DNA of 64,000 bases from Iris pallida. Its lineage: Eukaryota > Streptophyta > Magnoliopsida > Asparagales > Iridaceae. Within the stretch, counting starts at the first letter, position 1. Each line of letters starts with the position of its first letter. The position numbers and the translations under genes were made by a program. The stretch spans positions 9,360,079 through 9,424,078 of the forward strand of contig JANAVB010033216.1 in the NCBI GenBank assembly GCA_029216955.1, written 5' to 3'. This document shows positions 23,327 to 35,427 of the stretch, piece by piece. A model generated the notes under the pieces. That model was not told the DNA's origin and ran no database searches. It saw only the letters and a list, made by a program, of their open reading frames with translations.

Positions 23327-24831
23327 CGACTTTCTCCTCCGACGAGGAAGTGACAACTTAATGTGACGTTGCGTCTATCGGAAAGACGCAGAAGATGCTG
23401 GTTGTGAAAGTCAACCAGACGGCCTACGAAGCCATGATCAACTCCAGGACCATCCCTCGTACTGCAACAACTTCTGCCACAAGCAAAGTGCGCCCAGTGT
23501 GGGTCCCTAAGAATGCTGTGCAGTCTGTTCCTTCTGCTAAGAAGAATGTTGCGCAGTCTGCTAATTCTGTCTATAAGACAGCAGCGTATTCTAATGTTTC
23601 TACTGTCAAGGATGCTGTGCAATCTGCTGTTGCCAGTGCACAAGAGACTTCATATGCTGCCCTATCAAGGTGCAAGACTCATCTATCCCTGGCACAGTTG
23701 GCTGCCAATCTTTCTGTGCAAACCAACACTCCAGCAACTATAGTGCATCCCAAAAACTCTGTGGCCAGAACTTCTGATGCACAAACCACAGTGTCTGTGG
23801 CCAGAACCAGAAAGTCATCTGCCAAAGACTCTCCTGTGCAACCTGCCAGTGCGCCATCAACTCATGTGCAAACTGTGCCTGCGCAATCCAAGAAAGACAG
23901 ACCTTTGGCTAACCTTTCTTCATCTCACAAACAAGGGAAAGACTCAACTTCTATCCCCAAGCATTTTGCTACTCCAGCACAATCCACTGGGGGTAGTCTT
24001 TTGGCTATTCCTCCTCTCCAGAACAAAGGAAAAGGCCCTTTGGTCTTTTCTCAAACTTCCTCGTCTCTTGACTTGGAAGACAACAGAGGGAAACGCTCTT
24101 TAGCTAACCCTCCTTTACAAAACAAAGAAAAAGGCCCTTTGGTCTTTTCTCAGTCTTCTTCGGTCTTTACCGTAGAAGATCACACTGAACGTGCCTCGGC
24201 ATCACTCAGTACAAAAACTCTTTCAAACAAGGATTCTTCTCTCCATGTTAAAAGAACTTGTACTGATCAGAGAGGTATTCTGCATACTCCGGTAGCAGAG
24301 TTCCAAGATCTTCCAACCCTCAAAATCATCCATTCAAGACAGAAAAAATTGCTGGTGTCTCAAACAAAAACCCCTGGGGGTGAGTTTGCTGATCTAAGAA
24401 CTTATCTCAACAAGCCAACTTCGGTGAAATGTAAACAGCCAATGCCGAAGACCAATCATCATCAGAAGCAAACTTCCAGGATCAAGAATCTGGACACCTA
24501 TGCCAATGAAATGAGCACTTCCCTGTACACTCAGGGGACAAAACATTTGAAGAACCGGAACCATGTTCCGAATATTATCAAAGAACATGTCCCTCGAACT
24601 TTTGCTCGTCCCATTGCTGTTTCCGATCTCCGAGAACACCTCAAGCAAAGGCGGGACAACACTTCAATACTTCCAATTCAACCAAGTAATCATCATTATT
24701 GTAATCACAAGGTTGTCATCAAGTATAGTTGTCAAATAACAAGACGATCTGTCTTCGATCATCTGAACTTTTCTAACTCTGAACCTATGTCGGAAGATGA
24801 AGACGAGGTTTGTATGCTTCCGTCAACATGA
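23308..24831 (+). pseudogene. gag: Element B gag, N-terminal region
   Basis: The frame starts at the ATG inside the primer site, meets TAA at 23359-23361 (element C has CAA there), and is then open to 24831. The product is long, Ser/Thr/Lys/Gln-rich and low-complexity, with repeated phrases such as PPLQNKGKGPLVFSQ, and ends near RSVFDHLNF, a phrase shared with element C (SVFDRLSF) that marks the approach to the gag core. The frame shifts by one base near 24805, where element C reads through. TGTGCA/TGCGCA words are frequent in the first 600 bases. I see no enzymatic motif; a role as an N-terminal gag extension is inference from position and frame. Confidence 0.7.
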
Positions 24832-26432
24832 CTTCCAGAGATACTGGCCGTAGGAAGTGCTCTAAGCACGGGAAGCCTCGCAAGCCAAGCCAACAGTATT
24901 TGGATCTAATCCAAGAATCCTCTGAAGGTGTATTCCAACATACCAGATCTCGAAGCCGAGACACAATCGGTCAAAGGAATCTTCAAGATCCTTCCGAACA
25001 TCTCCTTCCTTCTCATTCAGGAGATGATTCTTTATCTGACTATGATGCATACAGCGAAAGCTTAGAGCAAACAGTGTCCTCCACTATGCCCAGAGAAGTG
25101 ACAGCTTATATTGTCAATAAAGATCCCGATGCTTCCAGTTCAGCCAGCCAAGAACAAAGAATAGCTGTACTAGAAGATAAGCTGAAGACCATGGCTGAAA
25201 TGGTCGTAAGTATGCATTCCATCATTGTGGCCCAGCATACAGTCCCACCGATCGTGCCACCTACAAATCCTGAAATCATAGCATCGTCGGTGCCTGTTAA
25301 TGCAGGGTTAGCGGTAGCATCTCTTCCAGTCCCTTCTGTACAAATCCAACCTACACCCAGTCAATCAGGTGCTGGGGGTAGTGCTTATCATGTAGTTCCT
25401 CCTCATAACACCGTGGTTTAGCCTGCTTCTTCTACATCATTGGAAGATGCCCATGAAGCTGTGAAGCTCCTGAGAACTCAGTTCGAAGCTTTCAAGGAGA
25501 AAGACAACTTGCAAAGGTTGGCGATCAAGCAAACTTACCCAGTTGAATGGAAAGAAGTTCCATTTCCTCCGACGTACAAGATCCCAACCATCTCGCTGTT
25601 TGATGGCAGCACTTCTCCCAGTCAGTTTATTAACCACTTTGAGGTTATGACTGTCCAACTTCAACCAAATAATGCTCTTCTTACCAGAGTATTCGTCGGC
25701 TGTTTAGCCGGCGTAGCATACGATTCGTATAGAAGCTTACCCGATGGTTGTATCATCTCCTTTTTCGGCTTAAAGCAAATCTTCTTGGAACGATTTTACG
25801 AGGGGATCAATGACATGACTATGTCAGCCCTCAATAAAATCAAACAAAGGCACAATAAAACTACTGAGAGCTTCATTGAAAGGTTCCGCCGGGAAGCTTT
25901 GAAAATGCCTCCTGGAACTCCGGCTGCTGTCACCATAGACACCTGCAAGGGAAATCTGTTGCCTATCATCAGCATGTGGACGGGGTCTACTCAGTTCCAA
26001 GATTGGCCATCCTTTATTGTCAACGCTAAAGCAGCTGAAGTTAGCTACGACAAATTCAAGCAATTAGGGGTACAAATGTCTAACCCCGACCGGGATGAAC
26101 ATCAAACATCAGGTGGTGGCAATCGCCAGAATAACCGCAAAGCAAAAGAAACTTTGAACATCAATTTGAACAAGAACAAAGAATCTCTGGCGGTCAACGT
26201 AGCTCCTCCTATGTCTACTTCTACTCCTTCAGCACCTCTACCGAGAGAACCTCGTCCTAAAGTAGAATATTCCTTTGATGAGAATGGCACAGCGAGCATC
26301 TTTGATTGCTTAATCAAAAGCAATAAAATCTAACTTCCAGATCCCAAGAAACCCGATGAAGTCGGTAAGACTGATCATCCCAAGTAGTGTGTTTATCACA
26401 GGTTCATCGGACATCCCACTCGAGCATGTTAT
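24810..26432 (+). pseudogene. gag: Element B gag core (capsid and zinc knuckle)
   Basis: Continues after the frameshift. An Arg-rich start (GRRKCSKHGKPRK) is followed by an acidic stretch and a coiled-coil-like EQRIAVLEDKLKTMAEMV (about 25160). After TAG at 25419-25421 comes the retrotransposon gag domain (25440-26100) with FVGCLAGVAYDSYRSLPDG, FLERFYEGIND, and ESFIERFRREALKMP. TAA at 26331 and TAG at 26385 precede a nucleocapsid-like CX2HX4HX4C knuckle (CVYHRFIGHPTRAC, about 26388-26429). Frame and order agree with element C. The protein would form the particle; this copy cannot make it whole. Confidence 0.85.
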
Positions 26433-27640
26433 GTGCTCAAAGGCAAAATCCAGGAGCTGGTCAATGCCGGTGTTATCACTCTGCAGCAAGACGAGAAGAC
26501 TGTTACCGCAAACATGGTATCAGTTCAGTTCGGTGACTTCCCACTCCAGATGGTGCAGCATGGCGTCATTCCTATTCCAAAAGCTACCCTTGAGATTGAG
26601 AATCTCCCTCCTCCACGAAGTGAAGGTCTCGTCCCCTTGTCTCTTGACAATGGCAAGATTATGTGGATTCATCCGGATCTTGCTTCAGAGTTTGAACTTC
26701 CCTCTTCCTCCAAAAAGAAAGACCGCTCCAAAGGCAAGACAAAGATTTGCAATATGGTGTCTTTTGACCCCATAGTTGATGAAGAAATCCGGTTGGGCAC
26801 CAGATCAGGGAAAGCCTATCTAAAGGATTACCCCGAAACCCAAGAGAATCCTTCTTCTTCTTCTTCTGAGCCTGCTCCAGTGCAGCCTGCTTCCACTGAA
26901 GATATTCCTACTGCATCTTTACCGGTTGTAGTGTCAATTTCTCCTAAGCCGACGGTCGCTGATAAAGGCAAACAGCAAGTTCGCTTTGATAAACCTTTGA
27001 AGAAATCAACTCCCTCCGGACTTGAGAAGCCTTACAATTTTGATATCTTGGCTCATTTGGCCAATACACCGGTCCAGCTGTCAATCTTCGAGCTCTTGCG
27101 CCTCTCTAAAGAAACTCGGGAAACTCTGAGTGAGGCTCTCATGCAAGCGGAAACTTGTCTAGCCCTGCTAAAGAAGCCAAAAGCAGAGCCAGTCTCTTGT
27201 CTCCATTGTCATAGCGTGTTGGAGTTAATTTCGAACATAACTTTCACACAGGATGATATGATGATAGAAGACAACAGACACGATCGTCCTCTCTACTATA
27301 CAGGATACGTCGACTCGATGAAAGTCGATTGTATTCTGATAGATCCAGGGTCTGCTCTCAGCATTATGCCGAAGATAATGTTGGATGCGCTGAAAATCCC
27401 AGTACATAGTCTCTCCAGTACAATCACTACCATTCTCGGGTTCAACCAGGGAAGGAGTGAGCTCTGGGCAAGATTCGTCTAAAACTTCAAATAGGCAATC
27501 TTCGCACAAAGGTTACCTTCTACATCATTGATAATTATGGTTGTTCCTCCAATGCTTTGCTAGGAAGACCATTTCTGCACGAGCATAACATTGTCCCTTC
27601 GACGCTTCATTAATGTTTTAAATATGTCGATGACAATGGA
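26433..27640 (+). pseudogene. pro: Element B protease region
   Basis: Follows the gag knuckle in the same frame. A linker (IPIPKATLEIENLPPP, ICNMVSFDP) leads to the aspartic protease: RHDRPLYYTGY, then catalytic LIDPGSALSIMP (about 27337-27372), the Tat form of the D-S/T-G triad with Pro in place of Ser. The frame shifts near 27462, and the rest of the protease (KVTFYII, then LLGRPFLHEHNIVPSTLH) is read in another frame up to a stop at about 27612. The aligned segment of element C is unbroken here. Confidence 0.85.
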
Positions 27641-27885
27641 GAGGTGCAAAAGGAGGTTGCTGATCTCTATCCTTTCAAAGGCATTGAAGCATACAGCAGT
27701 GATGCACGTATGTACAAGGACGAATTCATAAAGGTTGTCCTGTCTCTAGATACTGAGGAAGAGCAAGAACCAGTGCCTAATGACACCCTCATCATTCCTG
27801 TCAAAGGACGTGTTTCTCGTCCTCAATCTTCCAAGCTACTGGCTATCCACTTGCCAGTTCAGAAGCAATCAATTGATGATCAAGA

Positions 27886-28056
27886 TAAAAGGGAGCTCAC
27901 CTCTTCTAAGTCGCTTGTTATCGACTTACATCGTAACAAGGATAAAAAATAGCTCACCTCTTCTGAGCCCCCTATTATCGATCTATCTCATAACAAGGAG
28001 AAAAGGGAGCTCACCTCTTCTGAGCCGCTTGTTATCGACCTCCGTCGTATCAAATC
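27886..28056 (+). repeat. 57-bp tandem repeat (3 copies) in the protease-RT linker of element B
   Basis: Three head-to-tail units, each beginning GATAAAAGGGAGCTCACC or a close variant and ending in CGTAACAAG. Each encodes the phrase KRELTSSxxLVIDLxRNK. The linker (27640-28985) is otherwise a low-complexity connector. Element C has a comparable but unrelated-looking repeat of the phrase IKVKGRT in the same place (38020-38190), so the linker seems free to expand. Confidence 0.8.
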
Positions 28057-28099
28057 CAATCCTCCTCTACGTTCTTTTTCTCTCCCTCTTGTAATCAAT

Positions 28100-28985
28100 T
28101 TGACCAAGCCTGCTAAGGCTGAAGGTCCTGTTGTAAATAAAAATGTACAAATCAATGAAAAAGCATCTACTTTCCAGTATACTTATGTCATTTATCATGC
28201 TAAATGCTATTTGGATATGTTAGATAGCTTTCAGTCATTTACTATGGGAGTTGTACAATCTCTTCAAACTGAAGTTTCATTTGAACACCCAAGGGATTCA
28301 TATCGTATTGTTCCCGCTCGTAAAAAAGGCGAGAGTCCAATACTTTTTAGTAAAGGACCAGAACAACAATTCAGCTATATGGATGATAGCAAAGTTAACG
28401 ACACGGGCATCTTCAACTCCGTCGTTACAGTCAATAATCAAAAGACATCATCCGAAAGATGGGTTACAACTTCAAGAGCGGCCTCAACTACGGTAAAGGT
28501 AGAAAAACTCCTCTCTGTACGGCTGTTCCAAAAGGAAAGTCATAAATGTACTACAGCAGGACCAAAAGGGGTCTCGGATATGCTTCTCCTCCATTATTAT
28601 CCCTAGCAGGCTCTGAATGCGATAGTGAGGAGCGTTCTAACTCTTCTGATTCCAGATCATGGGATTCTGACACCAGCATTGGTCAAGTCCATCGGCTGAC
28701 TGTATCTTCTAACATGGTCTCCGTTGAACTTCTAGAAGGCTATGACGAGGATATTGAAGAAAGTTCTGAAACAAATCCTTAGGCTCAACGAATGGATACC
28801 CAGTGGGAACTCCGATTCGAACAAAGATAACCTCCTACAGAAGATCAATTAGTTCAAATTGATGTAGGGAGAGCGGGTCACCTCGTCCAATATTCATTAG
28901 CAAGAACCTTCCAAAGGCAGATAAGCAGGAATTAATTCTTCTGATTAAAGAATACATTGATGTCTTTGCCTGGAGCTATGAAGAC
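28100..28985 (+). pseudogene. Element B connector before reverse transcriptase
   Basis: Open to 28606, then in another frame to 28782. It includes YRIVPARKKGE and, from about 28790, the phrase QWELRFEQR, which matches the RT-proximal stretch in element C (MDTQWELIFEQRQPPTEDEV). No catalytic motif. It links protease with RT and is broken by at least two frameshifts. Confidence 0.6.
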
Positions 28986-30251
28986 ATGCCAGGTCTGGAT
29001 CCTAAAGTTGCTACTCACAAACTGAATATCTCGCCGAATGCAAAACCGGTCAAACAGCAACAACGGCGCTTCAAGCCAGAAATGATGGACGCAATCGATG
29101 ATGAAGTCAAGAAGCTCATCGCTTGTGGCTTTATTCGAGAAGAACAACATCCTGATTGGGTAGCTAATGTTGTCCCAGTTCTAAAAAAAACGGCAAAGTT
29201 CGAGTCTGCATCGACTTTCGGGATCTTAATGAAGCATGTCCAAAAGACAAATTTTCTCTCCCTATCACGGACGTCATGATCGACAACACTTGTGGGTTCG
29301 AAAGAATATCTTTCATGGACGGATTCTCCGGATACAATCAGATTCGGATGCATCCTGAAGATGAGAAGCATACTTCGTTCCACACTCCTCGTGGAGTCTA
29401 CTGCTATACTGTGATGCCGTTTGGTCTCAAAAACGCTGGTGCAACATACCAACGAGCAATGAGTACCATCTTTCTAGATCATCTGCGTAAGACTGTCGAA
29501 TGCTACGTTGACGATATTGCTGTCAAAAGTCGGCTAAAGGAAGATCACATCCAAGACTTGAGAACTATCTTCAATCTCATGCGCCAACATCAACTCAAAA
29601 TGAATCCCACCAAGTCATTCTTGGGTGTCTCTAGTGGCAAATTTCTCGGCTTCGTCATTACCTCTAAGGGTATACATGTGGATCCCGAGAAGATCAAAGC
29701 CATTCAAGAGATGCGTCCTCCACGCAACCTAAAAGAGCTACGAGGATTCTAAGGTCGACTTGCGTACATCAGGATATTCATTTTGAATCTGTTTGGACGC
29801 TGCAGACCATTTACTCAACTCATGAAGAAGGGTGTATCTTTCGTTTGGACCGAAGAATGTCAACAAGCATTTGACGACATCAAGCGGTATCTCATGAATC
29901 TACCAGTCTTGGTGCCACCAATCTCAGGCATACCATTCTTAATGTATGTCCGTGCTATGGATCATTCATTGGGTGCTTTACTTGCCCAAAAGAACAAAGA
30001 AGGCCATGAACAATCCATTTAATATCTTAGTCATACTATGATTGGTGCTGAACACCGTTATTCAAAAAAAATGCCTAGCTCTTATGTTTGTTGTTCAAAA
30101 GACTCGGCATTACATCATTGGCCAAACTATTCATGTTATATCACGAGTTAATCCTCTTCGGGTACTCATGAAGAAGCCCAGCACACTCAACTCTCGGCTG
30201 GCTACATTGGTCATTCTGCTAGCCCAATATGACATGGTATATGTTTCTTAA
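28986..30251 (+). pseudogene. pol: Element B reverse transcriptase and first RNase H
   Basis: RT starts with MPGLDPKVATHKLNI and AKPVKQQQRRFKPEMM. A shift in an A-run near 29187 breaks the frame; the palm continues at 29276 with the catalytic YVDD (about 29505-29516), then SFLGVSSGKFLGF. A stop at 29750 and another shift precede the first RNase H (FLMYVRAMDHSLGALLAQ, about 29935-29990), with stops at 30020 and 30249. This is the Tat type of RT; the phrase HPDWVANVVPV is shared with element C. RNase H would remove the RNA template. The copy is dead but its motif residues are still legible. Confidence 0.92.
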
Positions 30252-30344
30252 AAGTCTGTCAAAGGTTAAGCCCTGGCGGATTTCTTAGCAGCTCATCCTG
30301 TGCCAGAAACATCTAAACTCTAAGATAAAATTCCGGACGAGACA

Positions 30345-31082
30345 TTGGAATCAAATATGGTCTTCGAAGAATTTCCTACTTGGCGTCTATTCTTTGACGG
30401 AGGCTCCAGAATCGGACCCAATGGTGCCATTGTAGCAGGAGTCGGAGTTGTTCTCGTCTCTCCAGACGTGTCAACTATCCAAAGAGCATACTCTTTAGAT
30501 GAACCTTGCTCCAACAACGTGGCAGAGTACAATGCTCTACTCATTGGCCTCCAGCTAGCCAAACAACTTGACGTCGAGTATCTTGAAGTCTATGGTGATT
30601 CCAAGTTGGTTGTTAATCAGGTTAGAGGAACCTATGAAGTTCGTCATCAAGATCTAGTACCTTACTTTGAAGCGGCAATCAACTTGGCTACATCATTCAA
30701 AGCCTTCTTTATTGAATATGTACGCCGAGCTTGCAATACTGAGGCAGATGCTTTGGCTAATCTTGCAGCAGTCTTAGCCATCCCTATCAAAAGACAACAG
30801 GTGGTGTTCATCTCTAATCGGGAATTGTTCTGCATCGAAAACAATCGGAATATTGAGTTCAATAATTTTACTGAAGTCAATGTTATTAATGAAGATTGGA
30901 GAGTTTCTTTCATTGACTTCGTAGTCCATGACATACTCCCTGAAGATCCCAAGGAGGCTACGAGTATTCGTCGACGGTCTCTCCGATTCTACTACAATCA
31001 AACCACCAAAACTCTTTACCGGCGGACTTATGACGGTCTTCTTTTACGCTGTCTTGCTGGTGATGAAGCGAAACAAGTATAG
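30345..31082 (+). pseudogene. Element B second RNase H (aRNH), Tat-specific
   Basis: A 245-residue open frame. Its first 150 residues are an archaeal/plant-type RNase H: LFFDGGSR, NNVAEYNALLIGLQLA, VYGDSKLVVNQV, and TEADALANLA supply the four acidic residues (D, E, D, D), all present. A connector to integrase follows (FIDFVVHDILPEDPKEA). The frame closes with TAG at 31080 in a Gln-type context, just before the integrase zinc finger. Acquisition of this extra RNase H defines the Tat clade. Its frame is better preserved than the first RNase H upstream. Confidence 0.9.
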
Positions 31083-32153
31083 CGTGAAGCTCACGACGGT
31101 GTCTGCGGAGCACATCAACCCGGTCCTAAGCTACAGGATCGTATCCGACACATAGGTTATTTCTGGCCCTCTATGGTGTCTGATACCATTGAATATGCAA
31201 GGAAATGTCGAGCTTGTCAAATCTATGCAGATTTCATTCATCAACCTTCAGAATTTCTGCATCCGACGGCTGCTTCATGGCCTTTTGAAGCTTGGGGCAT
31301 GGACATTATAGGTCCTATCAATCCTCCTTCTTCTAGAGGACATCGGTTCATACTGGCGATAACCGACTACTTCTCTAAATGGGCCGAAGCTATACCTCTG
31401 GCTGAAGTCAAGACCAGCAGTGTCATTAACTTCGTCAAACACCATGTCATCTATCGATTTGGTGTACCTCAAAGAATCATCCATGACAACGGACCACAAT
31501 TCATCAGCCAGAAGTTTACGAGATTCTGCGATGATCATCGGATTGACAATGTTGCTTCTACAGCCTACAATCCTGCTGCTAACGGATTAGCTGAAGCTTT
31601 CAATAAAATTATTATCAAGCTCCTCAAGAAGTTTGTATCAACTAACAGACGAAATTGGAGTAAAAAGCTTGGTAAATGTCTTTGGGCCTATCGCACTACG
31701 GTCCGTAATCCCACAGGCTTTTCACCTTTCTCTCTGGTGTACGGTTGTGAAGCAGTTTTTCCTCGGGAACTTCAAATTCCTTCTATAAGGATTGCCATTG
31801 CTAATGAACTCACTACAGAGAACAATGATCTTCTTTGACTTCAAGAATTAGAAGCGCTCGATGAAAAGCGGCTATTAGCTCAACAACATATTGAGTTATA
31901 TCAAGCCCGCATCTCAAAGACTTTCAACCGCAAAGTTAAAGTCAGAGCCTTTCAGCAAGGAGAACTTGTTCTAACAGTAAGACGTCCTATGACTATGACT
32001 CACTCGAGCAAAGGCAAGTTCGATGCGAAGTGGGAAGGGCCTTATATTGTCAACAAAGTCTTTTCAAACAGAGCCTATCAACTTTCAGAGTTAGACGGTC
32101 GAGTTACAATGATGCCTATCAATGGCAAATTCCTCAAGAAATACTATGTATAA
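31083..32153 (+). pseudogene. int: Element B integrase
   Basis: Same frame as aRNH after the TAG. The HHCC zinc finger is complete (EAHDGVCGAHQPG, then CRACQ). The catalytic core has GMDIIGPINPP (about 31300), HDNGPQF (about 31485), and NGLAEAFNK (about 31580), giving D, D, E. TGA at 31836-31838 (CGA in element C) interrupts; the frame then runs to TAA at 32151-32153 through KWEGPYIVNKVFSN, the GPF/Y-like module. No chromodomain, as expected for Tat. One stop separates this enzyme from an intact reading frame. Confidence 0.92.
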
Positions 32154-32240
32154 ATGTAACAGAGATTTTATGTAAATATGATCAAACAGTTCATAAATAA
32201 AGTTTGATTTTTATTTTATCATAAATGATGTTACATAATA

Positions 32241-32311
32241 TTAAGGAAGATCACTATCGTCCTTCTCAACATTGGGACGTGGACCACTGTCGTCCTTATC
32301 AAAGACATAAT
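32241..32311 (-). pseudogene. Element B antisense gene 3, 3' fragment (cut by element C)
   Basis: The last ~23 codons of a small minus-strand gene, ending VEKDDSDLP before a stop at 32241. Its upstream part is at 46313-46570 on the other side of element C, and the two meet in frame across the target pentamer. The intact relative inside element C is 42333-42635, which ends NNEGSGPRP. Position: just after integrase, opposite strand. Confidence 0.75.
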
Positions 32312-33433
32312 TGTAGGAGCGTAAAAAGTGCTTCAAAGAAAGAGTCATCCCATTCATAAGTGATCGATTTTTACACCAAGCAGAGCGGGTAATCTCTTTT
32401 ACGCCCAAATCTAGGCTAATCAATTTACGCCTAAGCAGGCTGATCATTTTACGCTTGGGTCTACACCTATGATTTTACGCCAAGGACAGAGCAGCCTCTT
32501 TTACGCTGGACAAAGCTGTCAAATCTCGCATTTAATGCAAACTCTGACATGAAGATATTAATGATGGCATTTACCACAGAATTCAATAGAATTTGTCTTA
32601 TACAAAGACCATTGTTGTCGTTTATGGGGATCGAGCTACTTTACGCTCACTGTATGGTTTCTTTTACGCACGAAGTTTTATACGAGTTTTTACGCTTATA
32701 AAACAATGTGCGCGTAAAGTCTATTTGAGCCATTTTACGCTCAAGGTTATTCAATAACCACTTTACGTGGGAAACCTATGACAGAGCTATTTTACGCTCA
32801 TCTTACTGCTTTACGCCCAGGGAAAGTTGGGGCTATTTTTACGTCCTATTCTTTCTGGCCAGTTTGGAATGTAGTTTGCCTACACGGCCTTCATGCCATA
32901 TATTTCGAAGAACGTGTGTACATGTATCCTATTCTCACTGAAATGATGGGACGCGTGTCAACGTATGCAAAGGATGACTCTGATCATGGGTGGCAGTTGT
33001 TAGCGTAAAGACAGATTTTGATGCTTTTTATGCACAGAAGCCCCAGTCTATAAATAGACGAATTTTTGACATACACACGGAGAGAGAAGAACAGGAGAGA
33101 AGACAGAGATCAAAACTTCAAGATTTTTGATTCTCCGGAGCATTCTTCTTCAATTTTTCTTTCAGAACAGAGTGAAGCAAAGTAGGAAAGCATTCGGCCT
33201 CGCCATCAGTGCCCAAGTGCATCGATACCTTTCTGGTGACTTAGTTCTTCCAAGTTGTTCTACTTCAAGCAGTGATTTTTATCATCATCATATGGTCCAA
33301 GGAACAAAGTGATCATTTATAGATCAGACTTCCATAGCAATACTTTCCCAGAATCAAATTCGTACTTCTTGTACTTTTTCTCGTTTTATTTTCAAAATCC
33401 AACTTTTGTTTGGCAATTTTGTTAAGTGAAACA
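32312..33433 (+). repeat. 5' LTR of element C
   Basis: 1122 bp. The first 700 bases contain about 11 copies of TTTACGC and three of GCGTAAA, far above chance for a 7-mer. TATA box CTATAAATAG is at 33048-33057, after the cluster. No substantial coding frame. Most differences from the 3' LTR are transitions, as expected from cytosine deamination. Confidence 0.95.
33048..33057 (+). promoter_or_regulatory. TATA box of the element C 5' LTR
   Basis: CTATAAATAG within GTCTATAAATAGACG, a near-perfect dyad like the one in element B. It lies about 45 bases after the last GCGTAAA word of the LTR cluster. Confidence 0.7.
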
Positions 33434-33454
33434 AAATGGCGACTCTGCTGGGGA
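33434..33454 (+). promoter_or_regulatory. Primer-binding site of element C, overlapping the gag ATG
   Basis: AAATGGCGACTCTGCTGGGG directly after the LTR; the primer site proper starts at 33437 and ATG is 33436-33438. Same layout as element B. The frame encodes MATLLGTTFSSDVEV and stays in register with gag. Confidence 0.75.
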
Positions 33455-35427
33455 CTACCTTCTCCTCTGACGTGGAGGTGATTGCTCAATATGATGATGT
33501 TTCGGTCGGTTCGACCAAGAAGACTCTGGTTGTGCTCTTCGACCAGACTGCCTATGAATAAATGCTCCGAACTAGGGGTGGTTCTCGCTACTCCAATGTT
33601 CAAAAGTCTTTCAAAGCACGAAAATTTTGGATTCCCAAATCCAAAGTGGTTTCTGATCTCTCTGTGACTTCTGATGAGAAGGAAATTCTTCCGACTCCTG
33701 TCGTTGGGGCTCCCGTTCGTAACGAGGCAGTCCTTACTTCAGAGTTGCACTCAAAGTGTGATGGTTTATCTTCCGTTTGTAACGGTGAAGATAATCAGGT
33801 TTCACGCCCACTGCGTAAGAATCAAGTTTTACGCTCAGTGGGTAAAAACCAAGTTTTACGCTCAAGGCATAAGAATGAGTCTCCCATTTGTAATGTGGCA
33901 GATTCTAATGCTTTTGAGTGTAAAAATAAGTCTCCCGTCTGTGACGTGGTAGACACACACAAATTACGCTCCTCGCGCAAAGCAAAATCTCCCGTCTGTG
34001 ATGTGGTAGATAATCAATTTTCATGCTCCACGCGTAAAGGTAAGTCTCCTGTCTTTGACAGTGTAGATAAAAATCATAACGATGTTTGCACATCTAATAT
34101 GAATGTACCTAAACGTGTGCAGCATAAAAATGTCGTTGGTAAAACTTCTGTCCTACACCAACAACCTTCTTATACTGCTTTACGCAAAGTACCAAACTTG
34201 CAAATCACGCGCCATAAAAATGGAGTCCTTCGTGCTATATCTTAAGATTTACGCACACAACTCCAAACGCGTAAAAATGTACGGTTTGGTTCTGCGGATG
34301 AATCCAGTAATCTTCTTTATACACAAGAGACTAAATGTTTTTCTACCCCAAATGTAATAAAGAAGAATACTCCATCTGTTCCTTCTGATTTACGTGACTT
34401 GCTAATACAAAAGCGTAAGAATTCACAATCTCCGGTGATGCTCCTCCAAGAAAAACATCATTGTGAATATCACCAGGTTTTGATCAACTGTTGTTGTTCG
34501 GCTTCAATACAGTCAGTTTTTGATCGTTTAAGTTTTAACTCGCTTCAATATCAAGCTGAAAACCAAGAAGATGAGCTATCATATGCATCAGTCAACATGG
34601 CATCTCATACTAACAGAGGACGACGACCGAGACGGAACATGTCCCAATATCCAGGTCAACAACAGTTTAACAGACTTCTTAATTCCTTTGAAGGAGTATA
34701 TCAGAATACTCGATCAAGAAGACAAAGGCAATTACAGACTTCTGATTCAGAAGCTGGAGGTACTCAATCTTTTGAGTCTGATACCGATAGTGTGGATTCA
34801 TACTTCTATACTAATCCCTCCATATCTTCAAGAGAGGTTGAATCCTACGCTATTGGAGATGAACCAGAGACGTCATCTGCTAATACTGAACAACGTCTCA
34901 CTGCCGTGGAGCAATCATTGAAAGACATGCTCAATATGGTGCAAAGCATGCATCAGATAATTTTGAATCAGCAAACTGCTCAACCTATAGTAATAACTCC
35001 GGTACCAGTAGCAGCACAAACTCAAGATAGTCAAGGGGCTGATATACCTTCGAATATTCAAGAGCCTGCTGTTAATCAAAATTCTACCTCTCCAGATCCT
35101 ATCATTCCAGAAGATGTACCACCTCCAGTGGGGGTTACGGTACATCCAACGACTATTCAATCAAATGTGCTTTCTCAAACCAGTGAAGCCATTCAAGCAG
35201 TGCGTGAACTCAAAGCACAGTTTGAAGTTTTGAGGCACAAAGATCAGGTCCAGAGGTTAGGGATTAAGCAACCTTATCCTCCTCATTGGAATGATGTACC
35301 CTTTCCACCGAAGTTCAAGCCACAATCCATAGTTTTATTCGATAGAAAAGCATCTCCCAATCAATATATCAATTACTTTGATATTATGACTGTACACTTG
35401 TAGAAAAATGATGCTCTTCTCACTCGA
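33436..35427 (+). pseudogene. gag: Element C gag, N-terminal region
   Basis: One frame from the primer-site ATG to the gag core, interrupted by TAA at 33559, TAA at 34243 and TAG at 35401. The first 41 codons (to QTAYE) match element B. Codons 43-270 are a low-complexity region with recurring KSPVCDVVD phrases. This part is encoded by DNA rich in TTTACGC/GCGTAAA words (33800-34420). SVFDRLSF (about 34516) leads to an Arg-rich block (RGRRPRRN), acidic Ser-rich sequence and a helical segment EQRLTAVEQSLKDML. Function beyond gag assembly is not evident. Confidence 0.75.
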
